Positions 11,684 to 21,388 of a DNA stretch of 64,000 nt are shown here, piece by piece; position 1 is the first letter of the stretch, and every line of letters starts with the position of its first letter. Under the pieces are notes generated by a model, which had not been told where the DNA came from, ran no database searches, and worked only from the letters and a program-made list of their open reading frames with translations. This DNA is from Monoplex corrugatus (taxonomy: Eukaryota; Mollusca; Gastropoda; Littorinimorpha; Ranellidae). The stretch is taken from contig JAPXFY010000022.1 of the NCBI GenBank assembly GCA_030674185.1, forward strand, positions 599,035 through 663,034. Direction: 5' to 3'. The translations under genes and the position numbers were made by a program.

Positions 11684-11832
11684 TGTTTGTTTGTTTGTTT
11701 GTTTGTTAGTTTGCTTGTTGTGTTCTGTTCTGTTCTGATCTGCTCTCTTCTGTTCTGATCTGCTCTCTCCTCTTCTCTTCTCTTCTCTTCTCTTTTCTTC
11801 TCTTCTCTTCTCTTCTCTTCTCTTCTCTTCAT
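11684..11832. repeat. (TTTG)n, TCTGTTC and (TCTTC)n microsatellites
   Basis: Three adjoining simple repeats: TTTG repeats, then TTCTG/TGATCTGCTC repeats, then a run of CTCTT/CTTCT. On the minus strand this reads as Lys/Arg/Glu low complexity, which is not a gene. Confidence 0.95.
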
Positions 11833-11894
11833 AAGTGTTATATAGATCTGTCATTACTGACAACCTCCCCAAAGTGAGATCTGATTCTGTGTAT

Positions 11895-12004
11895 CATCAT
11901 CATCAGGTGCCTTGCTGCATGGCGTTGGCGATCATGGACTTCCATCTGTCTCTATCTCTTGTTGCCTCAAGCATCTCTTCCACCCTCTTTGTCCTCAGCC
12001 AAAG
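11895..12004 (-). mobile_element. 110-bp 3' fragment of the RTE-like LINE, with target-site duplication
   Basis: Antisense copy of the last ~105 bp of the LINE seen at 12197-14008 and 21389-23698: CATCATCATCATCAGGTGCC, then the complement of the terminal coding region. It is flanked by a 12-bp direct repeat GATTCTGTGTAT at 11883-11894 and 12005-12016, as expected from target-primed reverse transcription with extreme 5' truncation. Confidence 0.8.
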
Positions 12005-12040
12005 GATTCTGTGTATACAACAACTTTTTTCCTTAGTTGG

Positions 12041-12344
12041 TTCAGCCAAGCTTCCTTAGCTTCATTGCACCTATTCCTGATTTCTTTGTTTATCTTCCTG
12101 TATATCTCCTCGTTTCTCTTTGCCCTCCTCCTTTCCTCCATCAAGCCCAAAATGTCATTAGTCATCCAGCTCTTCTTTGCTTTTCTATCTGCCTTCATAG
12201 AAAAGCAAAAAAGAGCTGGATGACTAATGACATTTTGGGCTTGATGGAGGAAAGGAGGAGGGCAAAGAGAAACGAGGAGATATACAGGAAGATAAACAAA
12301 GAAATCAGGAATAGGTGCAATGAAGCTAAGGAAGCTTGGCTGAA
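12041..12344. repeat. Near-perfect 148-bp palindrome inside LINE sequence
   Basis: The left arm 12041-12188 is the reverse complement of the right arm 12197-12344, with one mismatch found by eye and an 8-bp spacer (12189-12196). Both arms are the LINE segment encoding KSWMTNDILGLMEERRR. The right arm continues into the plus-strand LINE copy; the left arm is an additional antisense copy. Confidence 0.85.
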
Positions 12345-14008
12345 CACAAAATGCAAAGAAATAGAAGACCAACACAAAACGGATCCTCAGAGTATGTACA
12401 GATGAATTGAAGAAATTGTCCACAGGAAAAATACATGCACATCAACTGGTTGCTTAAAATCGAAAGATGGCATGCTTATCATGGAAAAAGACAAAATATT
12501 AGACAGATGGGGAGAGTACATTAAAGACCTTTTTGAGGATGACAGAAACGAAGAACACATTATAAAAAAGAACTTTGAAGGACCACCCATAATGAAAGAT
12601 GAAGTTAGAGCAGCACTGAAAAAGATGAAACCAGGAAAAGCCCCAGGACCAGACAACATTACTACAGAGATGATTGAAGCCCTTTAGGAATTTGGCATAG
12701 AAAAAATAACTCCTCCTAAATGAAATTTATGACACTGGAAAAATCCCTAAAAGATATGTCAAAATCAATTTTCATTGCACTTCCAAAGAAGACAGGGGCT
12801 ATAGAATGCGAACTCCATCGCACAGTCAGTTTGATGAGTCATGTAACAAAAATCCTGTTAAGAATAATCACGATGAGGACAAGGAATAGAATCAAAAGAG
12901 AAATAGCAGAAGAACAGTGTGGATTTGTGGAAGGGAAAGGAACTATTAATGCCATATACATCCTAAGAACTATCATAGAGAGGTCAATTGAGATGAATAA
13001 GGATTTGTATTTATGCTTTGTTGACTATACCAAGGCTTTCGGTCGAGTATGACATGAAGAACTGATCAACCAACTGGAGAGACAATGTTGATGGAAAATA
13101 TCTACGAATAATCAGAAATATGTACTGGGAACAAACAGCTGCAATGAGAATAGAAAACAATATAAGCTCTTTCCAAAACATCAAAAGGGGTGTCAGACAG
13201 AGTTGTGTTTTGTCACCAGATCTGTTTTCACTTTACAGCGAAAACATCATGAGAAACCTTGAAGAAGACCCTGGATTAAAGATTGGAGGGAAAATTATAA
13301 ACAACATTCGATACGCAGATGACGCTGCGCTAATGCAGCAGGAAGACTGAAGTCATGGTGATCAGTAAAAAACATGAAATCCCCTCCTGCAAAATAACAG
13401 CAAATGGCACAACCTTGACACAGGTTAATAAGTTTAAATGCCTGGGAACGGTCATTTCATCAGACGGCAGATGCACATCAGAAATAACCAGCAGAATCGG
13501 CCAAGCCAAAACAGCATTCAAGAAGATGATGACAAGCATTCTTACCAACAAATGCCTATCAATTAACATCAGGAAGAGAGTTCTTGAATGTTATATAGAA
13601 CCAATACTGTTGTACGGATGTGAGGCGTGGACAGTCAACAAGCAAAGCCAGAACAAGATTGAGGCAGCTGAGATGTGGTTTCTAAGAAGAATGTTGAGAG
13701 TTCCATGGACAGCAAAGAAAACAAACGAGACAGTCTTGATGGAGGCAGACTCAAGAAGATCATTCACAAGGAAGATTAGGAAAAGACAAGCAACATTTAT
13801 AGGCCATTTTGTGAGGAAGGGGGATTTGGAGCACCTGGTCACAACGGAGGAAAGCTGGAGGGAAAGAGAGCACCAGGTAGTCCTAGGGAGAAAATGCTAG
13901 ACGGACTTGCGGAGTGGTTGAAGACAAGGAGGGTGGAGGAGATGCTTGGGGCAACAAGAGAGAGAGACAGATGGAAGTCCATGATCGCCAACGCCATGCG
14001 ACTGGGCA
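12197..14008 (+). mobile_element. RTE-like non-LTR retrotransposon, copy A (5'-truncated, decayed)
   Basis: LINE copy lacking its endonuclease, starting in the linker before the RT (AKKSWMTNDILGLMEERRR). RT segments are read in several frames: 12472-12687 (KKMKPGKAPGPDNITTEM), 12720-13052 (IAEEQCGFVEGKGTINAI and LYLCFVDYTKAFGRV), 13120-13350 (GVRQSCVLSPDLFSLYSE and IRYADDAAL) and 13355-13900 (RKRVLECYIEPILLYGCEAW). It ends in a (GAT)n tail at about 14012-14028. A stop at 12685, several frameshifts, and a deletion between YADD and the KTEVMVISK region (longer in the minus-strand copy at 21389-23698) make it dead. RTE-like is my best family guess; other CFDP2-like LINE clades are possible. Confidence 0.85.
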
Positions 14009-14024
14009 CCTGATGATGATGATG

Positions 14025-14460
14025 ATGAGTTGGTTTGAGCACCATGCTCACAACTCAGGGGTTATGGATTTGAACCTGTGGCAAACCACCATTTTAAGTA
14101 CAAGATACAAACCCATAAGCAGGGTAGGACCTCAGGACCTGGCCAGCTCATGGACTGATGTGCAGGGCTTAAGGCTTGTGCCGTGATAATAGTGAATCTT
14201 CTCCGTCACATGGCATCAGTGGCTTGCCAACACATAGGGCTTAAGTGCAGGGTTAAGGCTTGTGCCATGATCATTGTGGATCTTCTCCATCACATGGCAT
14301 CAGTGGCTTACCAACACATAGGGCTTAAGTGCAGGCTTAAGGCTTGTGCCATGATCATTGAGGATCTTCTCCATCAGTGATGTTATTGCATGTGGAATTC
14401 GTTCAGAGTGTGGAGACATCATCTTGAAAAACTGAAACTGGAACATTGTTCAGATTCATT
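14025..14460 (+). repeat. SINE-like dispersed repeat with tRNA-like head and internal tandem units
   Basis: Directly after the LINE GAT tail there is a tRNA-like segment: GTTGGTTTGAGCAC (D-arm/A-box region), an anticodon-loop-like CTCACAA and a B-box-like GGATTTGAACC (about 14028-14080). The body includes GGACCTCAGGACCTGGCCAG and three tandem ~80-bp units with GGCTTAAGGCTTGTGCC (14160-14380). A second copy of the body, without the tRNA-like head, is at 24346-24500. The tRNA-derived origin is an inference from the box-like motifs. Confidence 0.5.
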
Positions 14461-15197
14461 GCACTCTGAGGATACATCAACTGTCTGTCTATATCCCAGA
14501 TCTACAGTGTTCTGTTACTTTGTGATTGAGGATACATCAACTGTCTGTCTATATCCCAGATCTACAGTGTTCTGTTGTTTGTTTGTGATTGAGGATACAT
14601 CAACTGTCTGTCTATATCCCAGATCTACAGTGTTCTGTTACATGTTTGTGATTGAGGACACATCAACTGTTGTCTATATCCCAGATCTACAGTGTTCTGT
14701 TACTTGTTTGTGATTGAGGACACATCAACTGTCTGTCTATATCCCAGATCTACAGTGTTCTGTTACATGTTTGTGATTGAGGACACATCAACTGTTGTCT
14801 ATATCCCAGATCTACAGTGTTCTGTTACTTTGTGATTGAGGACACATCAACTGTTGTCTGTATCCCAGATCTACAGTGTTCTGTTACTTTGTGATTGAGG
14901 ACACATCAACTGTTGTCTATATCCCAGATCTACAGTGTTCTGTTACTTTGTGATTGAGGACACATCAACTGTTGTCTATATCCCAGATCTACAGTGTTCT
15001 GTTACTTTGTGATTGAGGACACATCAACTGTTGTCTATATCCCAGATCTACAGTGTTCTGTTACTTTGTGATTGAGGACACATCAACTGTTTTCTATATC
15101 CCAGATCTACAGTGTTCTGTTACTTTGTGATTGAGGACACATCAACTGTTTTCTATATCCCAGATCTACAGTGTTCTGTTACTTTGTGATTGAGGAT
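14459..15197. repeat. 59-bp minisatellite, intronic
   Basis: About 12.5 units with core CACATCAACTGTTGTCTATA, then TCCCAGATCTACAGTGTTCT, then GTTACTTTGTGATTGAGGA. The first units carry CTGTCTGTC and an extra TTTG; later ones become homogeneous. Confidence 0.95.
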
Positions 15198-15304
15198 ATA
15201 TCAATGCAAATGTTCAGTTGACGTCAGTTTTGTAGGTACATTCCTGGTCGGGAATTTAAAAAGTCTTGAATTGTTTGACTGGTACCTGAGTGTTTTGTTT
15301 GACA

Positions 15305-18100
15305 TTATTACTAGTAAAGGCTACGTATATCATCATTGACTTGTCCACTGTCATTATTACTAGTATAGGCTACGTATATCATCATTGACTTGTGCACTGA
15401 CATTATTACTAGTATAGGCTACATATATCATCATTGACTTCTCCACTGACATTATTATTAGTATAGGCTACGTATATCATCATTGACTTGTCCACTGTCA
15501 TTATTACTAGTATAGGCTATGTATATCATCATTGACTTGTCCACTGACGTTATTACTAGTACAGGCTACGTATATCATCATTGACTTGTCCACTGACGTT
15601 ATTACTAGTATAGGCTGCGTATATCATCATTGACTTGTCCACTGTCGTTATTACTAGTATAGGCTACGTATATCATCATTGACTTGTCCACTGTCGTTAT
15701 TACTAGTATAGGCTACGTATATCATCATTGACTTGTCCACTGACGTTATTACTAGTATAAGCTACGTATATCATCATTGACTTGTCCACTGTCGTTATTA
15801 CCAGTATAGGCTACGTATATCATCATTGACTTGTCCACTGACGTTATTACTAGTATAAGCTACGTATATCATCATTGACTTGTCCACTGTCGTTATTACC
15901 AGTATAGGCTACGTATATCATCATTGACTTGTCCACTGTCGTTATTACCAGTATAGGCTACGTATATCATCATTGACTTGTCCACTGTCATTATTACCAT
16001 ATAGGCTACTATATCTCATTGACTTCCACTGCTTATTACAGTATAGGCTACGTATATCATCATTGACTTGTCCACTGACGTTATTACTAGTATAGGCTAC
16101 GTATATCATCATTGACTTGTCCACTGTCATTATTACCAGTATAGGCTACGTATATCATCATTGACTTGTCCACTGTCATTATTACCAGTATATCATCATT
16201 GACTTGTCCACTGACGTTATTACCAGTATAGGCTACGTATATCATCATTGACTTGTCCACTGACGTTATTACTAGTATAGGCTACGTATATCATCATTGA
16301 CTTGTCCACTGACATTATTACTAGTATAGGCTACGTATATCATCATTGACTTGTCCACTGACATTATTACTAGTATAGGCTATGTATATCATCATTGACT
16401 TGTCCACTGTCGTTATTACTAGTATAGGCTACGTATATCATCATTGACTTGTCCACTGTCGTTATTACTAGTATAGGCTACGTATATCATCATTGACTTG
16501 TCCACTGTCGTTATTACTAGTATAGGCTACGTATATCATCATTGACTTGTCCACTGTCGTTATTACTAGTATAGGCTAACGTATATCATCATTGACTTGT
16601 CCACTGTCGTTATTACAGTATAGGCTACGTATTACCAGTATAGGCTACGTATATCATCATTGACTTGTCCACTGTCGTTATTACCAGTATAGGCTACGTA
16701 TTACTAGTATAGGCTACGTATATCATCATTGACTTGTCCACTGTCGTTATTACCAGTATAGGCTACGTATTACTAGTATAGGCATACGTATATCATCATT
16801 GACTTGTCCACTGTCGTTTATTACTAGTATATAGGCTACGTATATCATCATTGACTTGTCCACTGTCGTTATTACTAGTATAGGCTACGTATAATCATTG
16901 ACTTGTCCACTGTCGTTATTACTAGTATAGGCTACGTATATCATCATTGACTTGTCCACTGTCGTTATTACCAGTATAGGCTACGTATTACTAGTATAGG
17001 CTACGTATAATCATCATTGACTTGTCCACTGTCGTTATTACTAGTATAGGCTACGTATATCATCATTGACTTGTCCACTGTCGTTATTACTAGTATAGGC
17101 TACGTATATCATCATTGACTTGTCCACTGTCGTTATTACTAGTATAGGCTACGTATATCATCATTGACTTGTCCACTGACGTTATTACTGTATAGGCTAC
17201 GTATATCATCATTGACTTGTCCACTGTCGTTATTACTAGTATAGGCTACTATTCTATATAGCTACGTATATCATCATTGACTTGTCCACTGTCATTACTA
17301 ATAGGCCAGTAATATCATTGACTGTCACTACGTTATTACTAGTATAGGCTACGTATATCATCATTGACTTGTCCACTGTCGTTATTACCAGTATAGGCTA
17401 CGTATATACATGACTGTCCATTCGGATCTATACAGCTAATATCATCATTGACTTGTCCACTGTCGTTATTACTAGTATAGGCTACGTATATCATCATTGA
17501 CTTGTCCACTGTCGTTATTACTAGTATAGGCTACGTATATCATCATTGACTTGTCCACTGACATTATTACTAGTATAGGCTACGTATATCATCATTGACT
17601 TGTCCACTGACGATTATTACTAGTATAGGCTACGTATATCATCATTGACTTGTCCACTGACGTTATTACTAGTATAGGCTACGTATATCATCATTGACTT
17701 GTCCACTGTCGTTATTACAGTATAGGCTACGTATATCATCATTGACTTGTCCACTGTCGTTATTACTAGTATAGGCTACGTATATCATCATTGACTTGTC
17801 CACTGTCGTTATTACCAGTATAGGCTACGTATATCATCATTGACTTGTCCACTGTCATTATTTCTAGTATAGGCTACGTATATCATCATTGACTTGTCCA
17901 CTGTCATTATTACTAGTATAGGCTACGTATATCATCATTGACTTGTCCACTGTCGTTATTACTAGTATAGGCTATGTATATCATCATTGACTTGTCCACT
18001 GTCATTATTACTAGTATAGGCTACGTATATCATCATTGACTTGTCCACTGTCATTATTACCAGTACAGGCTACGTATATCATCATTGACTTGTCCACTGT
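15305..18100. repeat. 49-bp minisatellite, intronic
   Basis: About 56 units with core ATTACTAGTATAGGCTACGT, then ATATCATCATTGACTTGTCC, then ACTGTCGTT. Variants are CTGACGTT/CTGTCATT and ACCAGTATAGG. Units between about 16600 and 17430 are irregular, with internal deletions, short hybrid units (GTATTACTAGTATAGG) and stretches matching no clean unit. No coding sequence. Confidence 0.95.
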
Positions 18101-18345
18101 CAGTTCCAGCCAAGCATCATTCTGTAATGTTGATTGTAATTAATTATCATTCTGTAATGTTTAAAGCAACCAGTTATTAATGTCTGATGGTGACTGCAGT
18201 CAATTATCGTTCTATCAGAGGACTGAAACTGTGTTTGCATAATCTAAGTATGTACAAATCTGTTTTCACAAAAATGTGGTCAGATTTTTAAAAAATACTG
18301 ACAGAAGTCCAATCACAGTAACTGTTTGTGTTCAAGCAAATAGGA
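18101..18345. other. Short unique intronic stretch
   Basis: Non-repetitive AT-rich DNA between two arrays; ATTCTGTAATGTT occurs twice. At 18320-18352 there is a short match (GTTCAAGCAAATAGGAACCAG) to the head of the Penelope-tail-like dispersed repeat (see 32682 and 36682). No gene seen. Confidence 0.6.
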
Positions 18346-18347
18346 AC

Positions 18348-18843
18348 CAGTGTGTGTATGTGTCTGTGTCTGTGTGTGTATGTGTGTGTGTATGTGTGTG
18401 TGTGTGTGTGTATGCATGTATTTATGGTGTGTGTGTATGCATATGTTTATGGTGTGTGTGTGTGTATGCATGTATTTATGGTGTGTGTGTGTATGTATGG
18501 TGTGTGTGTGTATGGTGTGTGTGTGTGTATGCATGTAATCATGGTGTGTGTGTGTGTGTATGCATATGTTTATGGTGTGTGTGTGTGTATATGCATATAT
18601 TTATGGTGTGTGTATGGTGTGGTGTATGGTGTGTGTGTGTATGGTGGGTATGTATGGTGTGTGTGTGTGTATGCATTTGTTTATGGTGTGTGTGTGTGTA
18701 TGTATGTGTGTGGTGTAAGTGTATGTGTGTATGTATATTGTGTGTGTGTGGTGTATGTGTGTGTGTGTGGTGTGTGTATATGTATGTGTGTGTGTGTTGT
18801 TGTGTGTGTGGTGTGTGTGTGTGTGGTGTGTGTGTGTGTGTGT
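18348..18843. repeat. TG-rich microsatellite with longer periods
   Basis: (TG)n with embedded GTATGCATGTATTTATGGTG-like periods, running to within 8 bp of the exon D acceptor, so it supplies the sequence upstream of that splice site. Confidence 0.95.
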
Positions 18844-18850
18844 ACCACAG

Positions 18851-18948
18851 GGTTGACAGAAGGCAGCAAACAGACCTTGGTGAAGGAGGAGGATGGACAT
18901 GCCAGTATCAACGTGGGACTGCTGGAACACCTGGTGCTGAGTACTGAG
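18851..18948 (+). CDS. Host gene exon D (family not recognised)
   Basis: Internal exon with acceptor TGTACCACAG at 18850 and donor ACTGAG|GTAATT at 18949. The frame gives LTEGSKQTLVKEEDGH then INVGLLEHLVLSTE and ends on a codon boundary, matching exon E. At the 5' side, two bases (GG) precede the first full codon, while exon C ends on a codon boundary. So either an exon is missing between C and D, or one G has been lost from the G-run after the acceptor, by sequencing error or mutation. The 3' half of this exon together with its donor is copied twice downstream (19043-19086 and 19790-19834). The protein family is not recognised. Confidence 0.7.
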
Positions 18949-19042
18949 GTAATTGACGCTAGTGTAATACTTTGATACATAATACTTCAATATTGTGTGT
19001 TTGTGTGGATTGTATCACACTGTAATAGGTGATGATACTAAT

Positions 19043-19086
19043 AGTATCACATGGGACTGCTGGAACACCTGGTGCTGAGAACTGAG
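19043..19086 (+). pseudogene. Copy of the 3' half of exon D with donor (copy 2)
   Basis: Near-identical to the end of exon D (GGGACTGCTGGAACACCTGG, then TGCTGAGAACTGAG|GTAATT). It lacks the 5' half of the exon; CACATGGG replaces CAACGTGGG, a one-base difference that shifts the frame. The intron sequence after the donor is also copied, so the duplicated unit spans the exon-intron border. Confidence 0.85.
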
Positions 19087-19129
19087 GTAATTCAGGTTAC
19101 TGTAATATTTTGATATATCTCACCTGTTG

Positions 19130-19735
19130 CGTCACCGGGTTCAGTGTTGGTCACTGCACATCTGGATGCCACCATCTCTCTCCAGCCCACTCTGTCTTGA
19201 CTTTGTGGACAATTTCTTGAATATTTAGGCCACTGATGTAGGTTATGTTCTCAATGTATAAGAGTAGTGTCTGCCTTTCTTCCTTTTTGCCTCTGTTTTT
19301 CCTTGAAATATGGTTGTCATGAGGCCCATGTTTTTGTTGCATGACACATGGCCAGTGTATTTTAGTCTTGTTGATGTCTGCTAGTAGTTTTCTGGTGGTA
19401 TCAAGTTCTTCCACGACACTTTCATTTAGTTCTTCTGGCTGTTCGTTTGACTCATAGTAGTCTCCGATCTCTGCTGCCTCAATTCTTCTGCAATCAGTTT
19501 TTCTCAGAGTCCAGGCTTCGCAGCCATAAATCATGATTGCCAGATCAAACAACTTACAAGTCTAACTTTCAGGCCATTTGGTATGCCTCTGTCTTTCCAG
19601 ATGTAGTTGAGTTGGACCATTTTTTTGCTTTACCATTCCAGTTCTTATTTTGATGTATTTGGAGCAGGTTCCATCATCAGTTTTTACAGAGCCAAGATAT
19701 TTGAAGTCCTTAACATTTTTGATAAGTATTACTTC
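19130..19735 (-). mobile_element. Fragment of a CFDP2/RTE-like LINE
   Basis: Minus-strand 3' portion of a non-LTR element. Reading 19552-19151 gives IMIYGCEAWTLRKTD..RRIEAAE, then SVVEELDTTRKLLADIN and TEWAGERWWHPDVQ; the part upstream of that (19562-19735) gives LGSVKTDDGTCSKYIK in another frame. The YGCEAWT motif matches the C-terminal domain of the other RTE-like copies, but the sequence is a different, more diverged family. It lies within the second exon-D-derived unit. Confidence 0.75.
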
Positions 19736-19789
19736 AATATTTTGTGTCTGTGTGGACTGTATTACACTGTAATAGGTGATGATACTAAT

Positions 19790-19834
19790 AGTATCAACGT
19801 GGGACTTCTGGAACACCTGGTGCTGAGTACTGAG
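19790..19834 (+). pseudogene. Copy of the 3' half of exon D with donor (copy 3)
   Basis: TATCAACGTGGGACTTCTGG, then AACACCTGGTGCTGAGTACTGAG|GTAATT. It keeps the exon D frame and the GTAATT donor. Just upstream is ACTAATAG, a weak acceptor-like site, so this could be a cryptic mini-exon. The flanking TGTAATAGGTGATGATACTA is also shared with copy 2. Confidence 0.85.
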
Positions 19835-19957
19835 GTAATTTATGTTACTGTGGTACTTTGATATGTAATATTTCAATACTGAATAATACGATCAGATTTG
19901 TATGCTGCATTTGTTGTGGATATTGGATCAGAAGATCCAATATGATGCCACTGACTT

Positions 19958-20205
19958 AACACTGTGACTGTTTTAACTCTGTGACTGTTCGTCATCAGTA
20001 ACACTGTGACTGTTTTAACTCTGTGACTGTTCGTCATCAGTAACACTGTGACTGTTTTAACTCTGTGACTGTTCGTCATCAGTAACACTGTGACTGTTTT
20101 AACTCTGTGACTGTTCGTTATCAGTAACACTGTGACTGTTTTAACTCTGTGACTGTTCCGTCACCTGATGAGACTGTTTTAACTCTGTGACTGTTCCGTC
20201 ACCTG
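19958..20205. repeat. 42-bp minisatellite
   Basis: About six units with core AACACTGTGACTGTTTTAAC, TCTGTGACTGTTCGTCATCA, GT. The last two units have GTTCCGTCACCTGATGA instead. Confidence 0.93.
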
Positions 20206-20227
20206 ATGACTAGTAGAATTATATCAA

Positions 20228-20255
20228 GTGTGTGTGTGTGTGTGTGTGTGTGTCT

Positions 20256-20310
<55 letters not shown>
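20228..20310. repeat. (TG)n microsatellite
   Basis: A TG run interrupted by TCTGTGTCTG, followed about 30 bp later by a G-run at 20340-20350. Confidence 0.97.
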
Positions 20311-20312
<2 letters not shown>

Positions 20313-20359
20313 AGATGAGTGGTGGGATTATATGATATGGGGGGGGGGGGTTATGAGTA

Positions 20360-20785
20360 GGGGTGTGTTGTGCATGTGTCTGTGTGTGTGTGTGTGTCTG
20401 TGTGTGTGTGTATGAAGTTTATTTTGTGTTTGGTACATTTATACCAAGTTGGTGTCTGTGTGTGTATGTATGAAGTTTGTTTTGTGTTTGGTACATTTAT
20501 ACCAAGTTGGTGTCTGTATGTGTATGAAGTTTATTTTGTGTTTGGTACATTTATACCAAGTTGGTGTCTGTGTGTATATGAAGTTTATTTTGTGTTTGGT
20601 ACATTTATACCAAGTTGGTGTCTGTGTGTGTATGAAGTTTATTTTGTGTTTGGTACATTTATACCAAGTTGGTGTCTGTGTGTGTATGAAGTTTATTTTG
20701 TGTTTGGTACATTTATACCAAGTTGGTGTCTGTGTGTGTATGAAGTTTATTTTGTGTTTGGTACATTTATACCAAGTTGGTGTCT

Positions 20786-20817
<32 letters not shown>

Positions 20818-20960
20818 CACGTTTATTTTCATGTGTCTGATTTCCTTGCTACATTTATACCAAGTTGTTACATATGTATGTCAGGTTTATTGTTGTCTGT
20901 ATGATTTTTTACATTTATACCAAGTTGTTTACAGTATGTATTATTGTTCTAGGTTTTACT
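20360..20960. repeat. 54-bp minisatellite leading into exon E acceptor
   Basis: About seven clean units with core GAAGTTTATTTTGTGTTTGG, TACATTTATACCAAGTTGG, plus TGTCTGTGTGTGTAT. They are followed by two diverged units (20817-20960) that keep ATTTATACCAAGTTG and TCTGTATGATTTTTTACA. The second resembles the exon E acceptor tract TCTGTATGATTTCTACAG. The multiple-of-three length creates repeat ORFs. Confidence 0.92.
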
Positions 20961-20988
20961 TGTTTGTTTTTCTGTATGATTTCTACAG

Positions 20989-21099
20989 TCGCTGTCCTTT
21001 GCCACCACATTGATAGGAGTGTGCAGCCACCTGCTCAGGCCACTGAAGACCTCCTGGTCCAAACAGACACGCAAAAAGAAAGCCAAGAACCCCCCTCAG
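20989..21099 (+). CDS. Host gene exon E (family not recognised)
   Basis: Internal exon with a pyrimidine-rich acceptor TTTCTACAG at 20988 and donor CCTCAG|GTAACA at 21100. It is 111 nt, 37 codons, phase 0 at both ends, so it joins exon D cleanly. The peptide begins SLSFATTLIGVCSHLLRPLK (amphipathic helix) and ends with a basic patch WSKQTRKKKAKNPPQ, possibly an exposed charged loop or a nuclear-localisation-like cluster (inference). Good splice sites, correct phase and unbiased composition support it; family unknown. Confidence 0.75.
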
Positions 21100-21244
21100 G
21101 TAACATTGACTGTCCACTGCACTCGCCTGCCTCATTGTCTAACAAGATGCCATTATACATATGTTGTGATTAACACCCAAAATCCGCCAGCAAGGCACCA
21201 AATACACAGGTACACAGAAACACATGTCACTTACATATAACCAA

Positions 21245-21388
21245 CATTGTTCCAATGATAGGATGATACTATACTAGTATAAAAATACAATACTAGTATA
21301 AAAATATAGACTATGTTCCAGTGATAGGCTGATACAATACTAGTATAAAAATATAGACTATGTTCCAGTGATAGGCTGATACAATACT
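21245..21388. repeat. 47-bp minisatellite, left part
   Basis: About three units with core GATACAATACTAGTATAAAA, ATATAGACTATGTTCCAATG, ATAGGCT. It is interrupted by the LINE at 21389 and resumes at 23699. Confidence 0.93.
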
